From JBPEWY01 sp965224095 (GTDB lineage: Bacteria > Bacteroidota > Bacteroidia > Flavobacteriales > Flavobacteriaceae): 64,000 nt of DNA. Both the position numbers and the translations under genes were made by a program. This document shows, in pieces, positions 44,430 through 51,884 of this stretch (the first letter of the stretch is position 1; every line of letters starts with the position of its first letter). The stretch spans positions 1 to 64,000 of the forward strand of contig OZ245039.1 in the NCBI GenBank assembly GCA_965224095.1. Reading direction: 5' to 3'. A model generated the notes under the pieces. The model was not told the DNA's origin. It saw nothing but the letters and a program-made list of their open reading frames with translations, and searched no databases.

Positions 44430-45740
44430 ATGCTAGGAAAATTCAAAGAAATTCTGGACTCCCGATTCCCTTTTTTAAAGAAGGGCAAAGTGTTAGTGGC
44501 CTGTAGCGGAGGTGTAGACAGCGCAACGCTTACCCATTTGCTTTATAAAACCGGGATAAATATGGATCTGGCCCATTGTAATTTTGATCTGCGCGGAAGC
44601 GAAAGTCAAAAGGACCAGGAATTTGTAGAAAAACTGGCAAAACAATATAACGTAATGTTCCATGTAAAACGTTTTGATACGCTTGGTTATAAAAATGAGG
44701 CAAACAGATCAGTTCAAATGGCTGCCAGAGAACTTAGATATCAGTGGTTTCAGGAACTGGCGGAAGATCATGGATATAAATATATTGTAACAGCACATCA
44801 TGCAAACGATGCTCTGGAAACTTTTTTAATAAATCTGTCGAGAGGGACCGGCCTTAAAGGGTTGGCCGGAATTCCCGAAAGGATAGGGAATATAATAAGA
44901 CCTTTGCTTCAATTTACTTCGGAAGAAATTGTAGCCTTTGCCGTAAAGCATAAATTAAGATGGCGTGAAGACAGCAGTAATGCAGATATTAAATATATCA
45001 GGAATAGCATACGCCATCGGGTAGTTCCCGGGTTAAAAGATACACATCCCGGTTTCCTGGAAAATTTTTTAAAATCACAGGAGTATTTAAGAGAATCGCA
45101 TACAATTTTAGCTGGATATTTCTCCGGTCTTCGGAAGCAATTATTTAAAGAAAATGCCGATAAAAGAATAAAAATACGTATCGATAAAATCAAACGGCTG
45201 GACCCACTTCTTATACATCTGTACGAATTATTTAAAACCTATGGCTTTTCTCATCCCGGAGAAATAAAAACACTTCTGGATGCCCAAAGCGGTAAATACC
45301 TGGTTTCCGGAACACATCGGTTGCTGAAAGACCGGGATTATTTGATATTGGAAGAAAACCGGGATAAGAAAGGTGATACGGAATTTTGGATTGACCATAC
45401 AATTACCGGTATGCATCGACCTTTTAAGCTCTGCTTTGATAAGGTATCTGAAATAAAAGAAGTGTCGGAAAATATTATTTATGTAGATGGAGATATGCTG
45501 CAATTCCCATTGCTTTTAAGAAAGTACAAAACCGGAGATGTGTTCCATCCCCTGGGAATGAAGGGAAGGAAAAAACTGAGTAAGTTTTTTAAGGATGAAA
45601 AATATTCACTCCCGGAAAAAGAAGAACAGTGGTTATTGTGTTCCGGAGCTGATATTGTATGGATAGTGGGAAAAAGGGCGGACGACAGGTTTAAAATAAC
45701 CCCGGAAACAAAAGAGATTCTTAAAATAACAATGTATTAA
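44430..45740 (+). CDS. tilS: tRNA(Ile)-lysidine synthase
   Basis: 436 residues. The ATP-pyrophosphatase PP-loop is VLVACSGGVDSATLTHLLY. Other landmarks are TAHHANDALETFLINLSRGTG and NSIRHRVVPGL. The C-terminal domain contains FHPLGMKGRKKLSKFFKDEK. It converts C34 of the CAU tRNA-Ile to lysidine and is essential. Last gene of its operon. Confidence 0.95.
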   Translation: MLGKFKEILDSRFPFLKKGKVLVACSGGVDSATLTHLLYKTGINMDLAHCNFDLRGSESQKDQEFVEKLAKQYNVMFHVKRFDTLGYKNEANRSVQMAARELRYQWFQELAEDHGYKYIVTAHHANDALETFLINLSRGTGLKGLAGIPERIGNIIRPLLQFTSEEIVAFAVKHKLRWREDSSNADIKYIRNSIRHRVVPGLKDTHPGFLENFLKSQEYLRESHTILAGYFSGLRKQLFKENADKRIKIRIDKIKRLDPLLIHLYELFKTYGFSHPGEIKTLLDAQSGKYLVSGTHRLLKDRDYLILEENRDKKGDTEFWIDHTITGMHRPFKLCFDKVSEIKEVSENIIYVDGDMLQFPLLLRKYKTGDVFHPLGMKGRKKLSKFFKDEKYSLPEKEEQWLLCSGADIVWIVGKRADDRFKITPETKEILKITMY

Positions 45741-45771
45741 AAAAGCCGCCTCTTCCAAAGGCGGCTTTTTT
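45737..45771. terminator. Bidirectional terminator after tilS
   Basis: AAAAGCCGCCT / AGGCGGCTTTT, a perfect 11-bp stem with A and T runs, overlapping the tilS stop codon. It also serves the convergent metallopeptidase gene. Confidence 0.88.
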
Positions 45772-45792
45772 AATTTGTGTTTTCGGAAATTT

Positions 45793-46905
45793 TTACATTC
45801 CTCCTCCGGCAATAATAGTATCCAGCGAAGCTAAAAACGCTTCGTGTACTTCATCAGCACTTAAGATATGACCTCTGGGGAAGGTACTTTGAGCAAGCTT
45901 GTAACCTAGATATGCAGCTGCCATACGCTGTATGGGAGTTCCGTGGTGACCAGAGCTTGTAAAAGAGCAATCTCCGATATTGAAGAAGAGTTCAAAGAAA
46001 TCTTCTGCGCGTTTCCAGTTATAAGTTGCTCCTCTTTTGTGAGTTAAATAATAACCTGTAAAGAAATCGGCTTCCAACTCTGTAGTTCGAGTAGCTTCCG
46101 GAGCATTGTCGGCAGCGCCATCGGGATACCAAACGGTGAAATTGTCAAATTGGATTTGATGTGCCCATTCGTGTGCCATAATTCCGGACCATACCACTTT
46201 ATCTTCAACACCTGTTTCAGCAAGTAACTCTACAATTCCGTCTCCAATTACGATTAAATTTCCGGAAGTAGCAAAACCGTCAAATGAAAGCAGCGGACTT
46301 TCAATCAGGAATGTACTGGCTTCATTGATAGCAATAATCAAATCGGCATTTGCATAAGCATCGGCTTCCGATAGTCCCGCAAAAACAATGTAAACCAGGG
46401 CAATTTTATCACGGTCGTCAAGCGTGGCATTGTGCTGCCCTCTAACAGTGATTTCACCGGCCATATCCCAGAATTTTTCCAGGCTTCGGGTTCTGTTTAC
46501 CATGTAGTTGGTGTATTCTCCATCGGCTCCGAAATACTGAGGGTCTGGATCAATCAATGTATATAAAAAGTTAATTGTTGACCACAGACCAAAATAGGTA
46601 GCACCCAACGCATCAAGATTACTTGCAATAGAAGCATTGATCACATCGTTAAAAGCAGTTGGACCACAGGCGCTGGGCTCAACGGCCGTTGCAAGATCGA
46701 AAGGAATATCGTGAATCAACTCATCCTCCATATTGTATTCAAAAGTGAGTTGACCAAGGTATTGTGAAAGGTCCTGATCGGTAGAGGCAGTTGCCGATAC
46801 TACATTAAGCGGAGCATCGGTTGGAGTTTCCTCCTTCGAACAAGAAGCCAATAACAGGCTGCATAAAAAACCGCTAAATACGATTTTCTTTAAGTTACTT
46901 TTCAT
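45793..46905 (-). CDS. Zinc metallopeptidase-like lipoprotein
   Basis: 370 residues with a lipoprotein signal (lipobox LLASC, Cys22). Zinc motif HEWAH at 245-249, with a downstream ELEAD (276-280) offering the third ligand, as in the YpfJ-like neutral zinc peptidases (ELQAD). The region 60-235 does not resemble a known domain to me. It is a probable surface or periplasmic protease. Monocistronic, with a 180-bp AT-rich gap to the next gene. Confidence 0.72.
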   Translation of the reverse strand: MKSNLKKIVFSGFLCSLLLASCSKEETPTDAPLNVVSATASTDQDLSQYLGQLTFEYNMEDELIHDIPFDLATAVEPSACGPTAFNDVINASIASNLDALGATYFGLWSTINFLYTLIDPDPQYFGADGEYTNYMVNRTRSLEKFWDMAGEITVRGQHNATLDDRDKIALVYIVFAGLSEADAYANADLIIAINEASTFLIESPLLSFDGFATSGNLIVIGDGIVELLAETGVEDKVVWSGIMAHEWAHQIQFDNFTVWYPDGAADNAPEATRTTELEADFFTGYYLTHKRGATYNWKRAEDFFELFFNIGDCSFTSSGHHGTPIQRMAAAYLGYKLAQSTFPRGHILSADEVHEAFLASLDTIIAGGGM

Positions 46906-47084
46906 AATAGTGTTTTAATAAAAGTTAACAATTAGTTTTGAGTTCTAAAGTAATGATTTTTGTGAGAAAATTTGTTAAAAAAACAGGGGATTTCGATAAA
47001 ATACGTAAAACGGAAACAGGTGGAAAAAATTCCTTTTACCCATTTGAATTAATATCTGTAATTTAGGGCACAAAACAACGTATA

Positions 47085-48953
47085 ATGAGATTATTTATTT
47101 TTCTTTTTCTGGTTGCCGGAATAGCACTTCAGGCTCAGGATTATCAGGTGCAGGACCATTATGATAAGCAGGAGATATCCATTACAATGAGGGATGGTAT
47201 TAAACTGCATACTACCATTTATACACCTAAAGATCAAACAAAGGCATATCCTATTTTACTGCAACGCACGCCGTATAGTTGTCGCCCGTATGGAGCAGAC
47301 CTGTTTCGATCCAGGATTGGCCCGAATGAAATTTTAATGAAAGAAGGGAATATCATAGTTTATCAGGATGTAAGAGGCAGATGGAATAGTGAAGGTGTTT
47401 ACGATAATATGAGGGCATATATCCCTAATAAAAAGGAGAATGAAGTAGACGAAGCATCCGATACTTATGATACTATAGACTGGCTCGTTAATAACATACC
47501 TAACAATAACGGTAAAGTAGGAGTGTGGGGTATTTCGTATCCGGGGTTCTACGCTACCTATTCCTTACTGGATGCTCATCCGGCTCTGAAAGCCGTATCT
47601 CCACAGGCCCCTATTGGCGATTTTTACTTTGATGATTTTCATCATAACGGGGCGTATCTGCTGAGCTATTGGAGAGCTACCTCGGTATTCGGTTATATGA
47701 AAACCAAACCGGTTAAAAAAGCCTGGTACACAGCTCCGGACCTAAAAACTCAGGATCAGTATCAGTTTTTTCTCGATATAGGACCTCTGTCTAATCTGGA
47801 TAAATATTATAAAGAAGATAATGTATTTTGGCAGCAGTTAAAGGAACATCCGGATTATGATGAGTTCTGGCAGAAACGAGGAATTATACAACATCTTAAA
47901 AAAATCAGACCGGCGGTGATGACTGTTGGTGGCTGGTTTGATGCGGAAGATTTATATGGGCCACTCGAAACCTATAAGAATATTGAAAAAAACAGTACAA
48001 ATTATAACACTATTGTAATGGGACCCTGGAGTCATGGTGATTGGGCCAGAACTACAAAAAGACAGGCAATTGGCAATGTATATTTCGGAGATGATATTTC
48101 TGCTTTTTTTCAAAAATCGCTGGAAACTAAATTTTTTAACCATTTTTTAAAGGAGGACGGATCGGATAAAAGCGGTTTGCCGGAAGCCTATATGTTTGAC
48201 ACCGGCAAAAAAGAGTGGAATGCATTTGCTTCGTGGCCTCCAAAAAATATAACAAAACAGAGCTTTACGCTTGTTTCCGGGCGGCTTTCCGGAGGGAAGT
48301 CGGATACGGACCATACAGGCTTTGAAGAATTTATAAGCGACCCTAAGAAACCCGTCCCCTACACGGAGGATATTAAAGTGGTTTTTACTCCCAGAAAATA
48401 CATGACAGACGATCAGCGATTTGCTGCCCGCAGACCGGATGTTCTGGTATTTGAAACGGGCGTGCTTGAAAACGATATAACCATGGCCGGAAAAATCCTG
48501 GCCAAATTGAAAGTAGCAACCACAGGAACCGATGCCGACTGGGTGGTAAAGGTAATTGATGTGTATCCTCCGGACCACCCTGATTATGAAGAAACCCAAT
48601 CGTACTTAAAAATGAGTAACTATCATCAAATGGTCCGTAGCGAAGTGATCCGGGGGCGATACAGAAATAGTTTCAGTGCTCCGGAACCTTTCATACCCGG
48701 AAAAGTAGAGGAAGTAAATATTAGCTTGCAAGATGTGTTGCACACATTTAAAAAAGGCCATAAAATTCAGATACAAATACAAAGTACCTGGTTTCCGTAT
48801 ATCGATATAAACCCGCAGACTTATGTAGACAATATTTTCTATGCTAAAGAAGCGGATTTTAAAAAGCAGACGCACAAAGTTTTCAGTAATTCTACGGTAG
48901 AGTTTTCTATTTTAAAGAAAAATATTACGCATAAGGCTTACATTAAACAATAA
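47085..48953 (+). CDS. CocE/NonD-family (S15-like) hydrolase
   Basis: 622 residues with a signal peptide (MRLFIFLFLVAGIALQAQ). Catalytic Ser in GKVGVWGISYPGFYATY, Asp in VGGWFDAEDLYGPLE, and His in VMGPWSHGDWAR. The C-terminal X-Pro dipeptidyl-peptidase-type beta domain starts near residue 400. The family includes cocaine esterase, glutaryl-7-ACA acylases and X-Pro peptidases; the substrate here is unknown, probably an extracytoplasmic ester or peptide. Confidence 0.92.
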   Translation: MRLFIFLFLVAGIALQAQDYQVQDHYDKQEISITMRDGIKLHTTIYTPKDQTKAYPILLQRTPYSCRPYGADLFRSRIGPNEILMKEGNIIVYQDVRGRWNSEGVYDNMRAYIPNKKENEVDEASDTYDTIDWLVNNIPNNNGKVGVWGISYPGFYATYSLLDAHPALKAVSPQAPIGDFYFDDFHHNGAYLLSYWRATSVFGYMKTKPVKKAWYTAPDLKTQDQYQFFLDIGPLSNLDKYYKEDNVFWQQLKEHPDYDEFWQKRGIIQHLKKIRPAVMTVGGWFDAEDLYGPLETYKNIEKNSTNYNTIVMGPWSHGDWARTTKRQAIGNVYFGDDISAFFQKSLETKFFNHFLKEDGSDKSGLPEAYMFDTGKKEWNAFASWPPKNITKQSFTLVSGRLSGGKSDTDHTGFEEFISDPKKPVPYTEDIKVVFTPRKYMTDDQRFAARRPDVLVFETGVLENDITMAGKILAKLKVATTGTDADWVVKVIDVYPPDHPDYEETQSYLKMSNYHQMVRSEVIRGRYRNSFSAPEPFIPGKVEEVNISLQDVLHTFKKGHKIQIQIQSTWFPYIDINPQTYVDNIFYAKEADFKKQTHKVFSNSTVEFSILKKNITHKAYIKQ

Positions 48954-48971
48954 ACAGATTCGGTATAAAGT

Positions 48972-49013
48972 AAAAAACACCTTCCGGAATAATTTCCGGA
49001 AGGTGTTTTTTTT
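48972..49013. terminator. Strong bidirectional terminator at the end of the Cys-rich-peptide locus
   Basis: A perfect stem of about 17 bp (AAAAAACACCTTCCGGA with its complement) around a 6-nt loop, ending in T-runs. It closes the minus-strand peptide operon and the plus-strand hydrolase gene. Confidence 0.9.
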
Positions 49014-49023
49014 GATGTATGAA

Positions 49024-49206
49024 TTACCAAGCCACACACTGGTAGTTTATACATCTCCAGTTTACCGGATCAAAGGCTGTATCATTACAAGGTGAACAAT
49101 CACCGTCTGAATTACAGAACGCCGGACATCCTACACCGCCCTGAATTATTTTTTGCTCGGTTGCGGAAAGGATATTTATACGATTTATATTTAGTAATAG
49201 CTTCAT
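49024..49206 (-). CDS. GG-leader Cys-rich peptide precursor 1
   Basis: 60 residues. Leader of 24 residues ending ILSATEQKIIQGG, then a 36-residue core with six cysteines spaced C-x3-C-x5-C-x2-C-x11-C-x4-C. The core ends INYQCVAW. The double-Gly leader marks it as a substrate for the C39-peptidase exporter encoded at 51883. Last gene before the terminator of the locus. No homologue recognised for the core. Confidence 0.82.
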   Translation of the reverse strand: MKLLLNINRINILSATEQKIIQGGVGCPAFCNSDGDCSPCNDTAFDPVNWRCINYQCVAW

Positions 49207-49224
49207 AATTTTAGGATTTAATGG

Positions 49225-49395
49225 TTAAAGTGCTCTACAGCGTCCGGCTATACAAGCTAACTGACAGGATCTCGGGCCGCTTTCTGTATTGCTTGAGCAC
49301 ACAATCATATAGTTGCAATTCCCTTAACCCATTACGGATTGCTGCTGTGATTTTGTCAAGACCTGAGCAGCAAAGTTGATTAATAGGGTTTTCAT
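49225..49395 (-). pseudogene. GG-leader Cys-rich peptide precursor 2, with a stop codon at the processing site
   Basis: The frame starts at 49395 with MKTLLINFAAQVLTKSQQQS-VMG, matching the leaders of its neighbours. A TAA at 49326-49324 interrupts it exactly where the second Gly of the GG site should be. The same frame then continues for 32 codons: GNCNYMIVCSSNTESGPRSC and QLACIAGRCRAL, with five cysteines, to a second TAA at 49227-49225. It reads as a recently broken member of the family. Programmed read-through is possible but not supported by anything visible. Confidence 0.78.
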
Positions 49396-49469
49396 AATGA
49401 TTGAATTTTGATTGATAATATTATAGCCGTTAAGTCATGACTTAACGGCTTGTTAATTTATTTAGGTGA

Positions 49470-49658
49470 TTACACCAAAATATTACAACATCCATTATGA
49501 CAAACCGGATTTCCAGGACCAGTACAGTCTGAATGGTTAACGCATCGCTGACCCGTTTCACCAAGGCCATTACACCAGGTAAAAACACCTCCCATAATTT
49601 GTTTTTGTTCTTTTTGTGAGAGTGTTTTTGCTTCGTTCATTGTTACAGTGATTTTCAT
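49470..49658 (-). CDS. GG-leader Cys-rich peptide precursor 3
   Basis: 62 residues. Leader of 24 residues ending LSQKEQKQIMGG, then a 38-residue core with six cysteines spaced C-x9-C-x5-C-x7-C-x3-C-C. It ends HNGCCNILV. It shares the C-xxxxD-C unit (CVNHSDC) with precursors 5, 6 and 7. The gene is preceded by one copy of the 53-bp intergenic repeat (49683-49735). Confidence 0.83.
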   Translation of the reverse strand: MKITVTMNEAKTLSQKEQKQIMGGVFTWCNGLGETGQRCVNHSDCTGPGNPVCHNGCCNILV

Positions 49659-49682
49659 ATCAATAAGATGAATTAAATTATA

Positions 49683-49735
49683 CCCCGAACCATTTGAGAC
49701 ACTCAGGGTTTATGTCTGTCTTTTGCGAAACTTTT
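49683..49735 (-). repeat. 53-bp intergenic repeat, copy A
   Basis: Same length as copy C (51832-51884) with 42 of 53 positions identical, and similar to copy B (49940-49989). It lies in the gap ahead of precursor 3. It contains AGACA...TGTCT inverted arms and ends near a TTTyGCGAAA box. Confidence 0.7.
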
Positions 49736-49764
49736 AATTCATTTAAGTGAGGTATTTTGGTTGG

Positions 49765-49920
49765 TTATACCAGGCCACATGGATAACATCGCTTGTTTAT
49801 ACAGCAATATTGAGGGTGGCATACAAAATCATTAGAACAAAAAACACCTCCGGCTTTAATCTCAATTAGTTGAGTTTTACCCAATTGCTTAATTCCTTTA
49901 ATTTCCTTTAGTTTTCTCAT
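49765..49920 (-). CDS. GG-leader Cys-rich peptide precursor 4 (short, easily missed)
   Basis: 51 residues. Leader of 25 residues (MRKLKEIKGIKQLGKTQLIE then IKAGG) and a 26-residue core VFCSNDFVCHPQYCCINKR plus CYPCGLV. Six cysteines spaced C-x5-C-x4-C-C-x4-C-x2-C, the C-C-CC-C-C order of cystine-knot peptides. It starts with ATG at 49920 and lies between the HlyD gene and precursor 3. Below the length most gene finders accept. Confidence 0.78.
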   Translation of the reverse strand: MRKLKEIKGIKQLGKTQLIEIKAGGVFCSNDFVCHPQYCCINKRCYPCGLV

Positions 49921-49939
49921 GATGTTAAAGTTTAACCGC

Positions 49940-49989
49940 CAGGAACCTTTAAAGACACTCCTGACATATGTCTGTCTTTCGCGAACGAT
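49940..49989 (-). repeat. Intergenic repeat, copy B
   Basis: It shares GACACTC...TGTCTGT..TTTCGCGAA with copies A and C and lies between the HlyD stop and precursor 4. It also contains the palindrome GACATATGTC. Confidence 0.65.
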
Positions 49990-49992
49990 GTA

Positions 49993-51282
49993 TTACTTAT
50001 TAAAAATGCCTTTTAACTGATAAAAGAAGCGCTCTATAAGCCGGAGGTCTTCGGTGACTATTTCCGCAGTTCCGGTCATTTCCTGTTTGAATGCAATTTC
50101 TTTATTATAGCTGGTTATAAGCTTCTTGGGAAGTTCCACATCAATAAGATAGTTCCCTTCATTATCCGGAATTAAAGAAATGCTTTTCACGGTTCCTTCC
50201 AATTGCCCGAATTCGGTATAGGGGTAATTAGCCAGACGGATATTTACCAGCTGCCCTTTTTTTATTTTTCCCGAATTTTGTGCGGGAGCCTTGATCTTTC
50301 CTATAAAAGAAGCACTTTCATCGGGAATTACGGTAAATACCAAATCGCCCGGATTAACCGTTTGATTTTTATTCCATAACGATAAAAAAGAGACTTTTCC
50401 TTTTACCGATGATTTTAATACATACTTTAACTCCCAGTTACGAATGCTTCTTTTTAATTGATTGTAAGACTGAATAACATTGGTCAAAAAAGAATTTTCT
50501 TCCTGTAATTTTCTTATTTCCGTGCCTCTGAGATTTTTACTGGAATTATTAATGAGATCTCTTAATTGAGATACGGAAGAGTTAATACTTTTAACAGCCC
50601 TTTGCGCTTGGAGATACTCCAATTGTTTCTGGTCGTATTCCTGTTTCGAAACGGCCCCCTTGGTATACAGTGTTTCAAAACGATCCAGGTCTTTCTTTAC
50701 AAGGATTAGCTCTTTTTCGCTAAGTGTTTTTTGCGAGTTTAAAATATGTAACTGACTTCTTGCCTCTGATAAAGACAATCTGTTTGCGATCGTTTCATTG
50801 GAAAGCGGACTGAGTTCCTTATTTAAAATATAATCGGTATAATTCTTTTCAAACAAGGCATAGTCTGATGCAACATCCCCCAAAAAAAGCTCGGGCAACT
50901 TTTCCAGTGGGAAATAAAAACTCTTATAGTTGATGGTTAGTGTATCAAGCGTATTCTTGAGTAGGATAACATCCTTGTAATTGGCAGTATTCTCTATGAT
51001 AGCAATTATTTTATCGGCTTCTACTTTTTCATTGTCAGCTACCAATATGGCATCCAGTTGTCCTCGGTTGTTGGCATAGATCTTTTCAGGAGGCACATTG
51101 GTAGTAACCAGAATTTCTGTTCCGATGGTATCGGGGTATTTAACAAACCAGGATATAAGTAAGAGCCCGATTATAAGAATCAAAATAAGGGTGTTTCCCC
51201 AACGGATCATCCAGTTCGGAACGTGATTGAGTATTTCCTGTACTTCTTCGCTTCGTAACCTTATATCTTGTTTATCAGGCAT
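49993..51282 (-). CDS. HlyD-family membrane-fusion protein of the peptide exporter
   Basis: 429 residues. Short cytoplasmic start, one membrane helix (about 30-50, LILILIIGLLLISWFVKYPD), a split lipoyl domain and a long coiled coil (about 150-290), then the beta-barrel part (PGDLVFTVIPDESASFIGKI, QLVNIRLANYPYTEFG). It bridges the ABC transporter to the outer membrane. It lies between peptide genes and shares their strand, so it belongs to the same export system. A TolC-like partner must be encoded elsewhere. Confidence 0.9.
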   Translation of the reverse strand: MPDKQDIRLRSEEVQEILNHVPNWMIRWGNTLILILIIGLLLISWFVKYPDTIGTEILVTTNVPPEKIYANNRGQLDAILVADNEKVEADKIIAIIENTANYKDVILLKNTLDTLTINYKSFYFPLEKLPELFLGDVASDYALFEKNYTDYILNKELSPLSNETIANRLSLSEARSQLHILNSQKTLSEKELILVKKDLDRFETLYTKGAVSKQEYDQKQLEYLQAQRAVKSINSSVSQLRDLINNSSKNLRGTEIRKLQEENSFLTNVIQSYNQLKRSIRNWELKYVLKSSVKGKVSFLSLWNKNQTVNPGDLVFTVIPDESASFIGKIKAPAQNSGKIKKGQLVNIRLANYPYTEFGQLEGTVKSISLIPDNEGNYLIDVELPKKLITSYNKEIAFKQEMTGTAEIVTEDLRLIERFFYQLKGIFNK

Positions 51283-51384
51283 ATAGGTATTGATATTTTC
51301 AAAAATTCAGCACAAATCCTTTAAAAATGAATCGTGAAATGGTCATGGTGTTATAGCACCATGACCATGTATATTTCCGGACCT

Positions 51385-51594
51385 CTAAGTGAGTACACAT
51401 ATATTATTTGCACACCTTAAATCGCTACCGGTAGGGTATCCATATACTGGATCCTCGTCATAACCGCAGCAATCAAAATTTGAGGTACAGGTCCATCCCT
51501 CGGGAGAACAGGGATATCCGAAACGCCCTCCCTGAATGCTTTTTTGTTCTTTTTTGTTGAGTAAAGTACCCACACTTAAATTTCTGATTTTCAT
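51385..51594 (-). CDS. GG-leader Cys-rich peptide precursor 5
   Basis: 69 residues. Leader of 23 residues ending LLNKKEQKSIQGG, core of 46 residues with six cysteines spaced C-x6-C-x5-C-C-x17-C-x4-C. The first half matches the inhibitor-cystine-knot pattern closely; loop 4 is unusually long. Aromatic, Gly- and Pro-rich core (GYDEDPVYGYPTGSD). Confidence 0.83.
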   Translation of the reverse strand: MKIRNLSVGTLLNKKEQKSIQGGRFGYPCSPEGWTCTSNFDCCGYDEDPVYGYPTGSDLRCANNICVLT

Positions 51595-51614
51595 TTTATT
51601 AGGTTTTATGATTA

Positions 51615-51803
51615 CTAAATATTATTGGAAGGTGGCATACATAGGCGCCCCGGTGTTCCAATGGGCCAACAGGATCCGCTACTGCAGCATTGTCCCGAAG
51701 GGCAATCGGTATTGTAATCGCACTGTATTTTACCACCGTTTATGGCTTTTTGATTTTCTTTGCTGAGTTTTTTAAGATGTTGGATGTTTTGTAATGATTT
51801 CAT
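51615..51803 (-). CDS. GG-leader Cys-rich peptide precursor 6 (best knottin match)
   Basis: 62 residues. Leader of 24 residues ending LSKENQKAINGG, core of 38 with six cysteines spaced C-x5-C-x4-C-C-x4-C-x9-C (core centre CDYNTDCPSGQCCSSGSC). This spacing lies inside the general inhibitor-cystine-knot pattern. It is preceded by copy C of the intergenic repeat and lies 20 bp before precursor 5. Confidence 0.84.
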   Translation of the reverse strand: MKSLQNIQHLKKLSKENQKAINGGKIQCDYNTDCPSGQCCSSGSCWPIGTPGRLCMPPSNNI

Positions 51804-51831
51804 AATGTAACGTATTATGGTTTATATGTTT

Positions 51832-51884
51832 CCCCGAACTTTTATAGACACTCGGGACTTGTGTCTGTGTTTCGCGAAAGTTTT
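51832..51884 (-). repeat. 53-bp intergenic repeat, copy C
   Basis: It lies between the exporter stop codon and precursor 6. It contains AGACAC-N9-GTGTCT arms and the perfect palindrome TTTCGCGAAA. Like copies A and B it stands immediately ahead of a peptide gene, in the direction of transcription. Confidence 0.7.
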
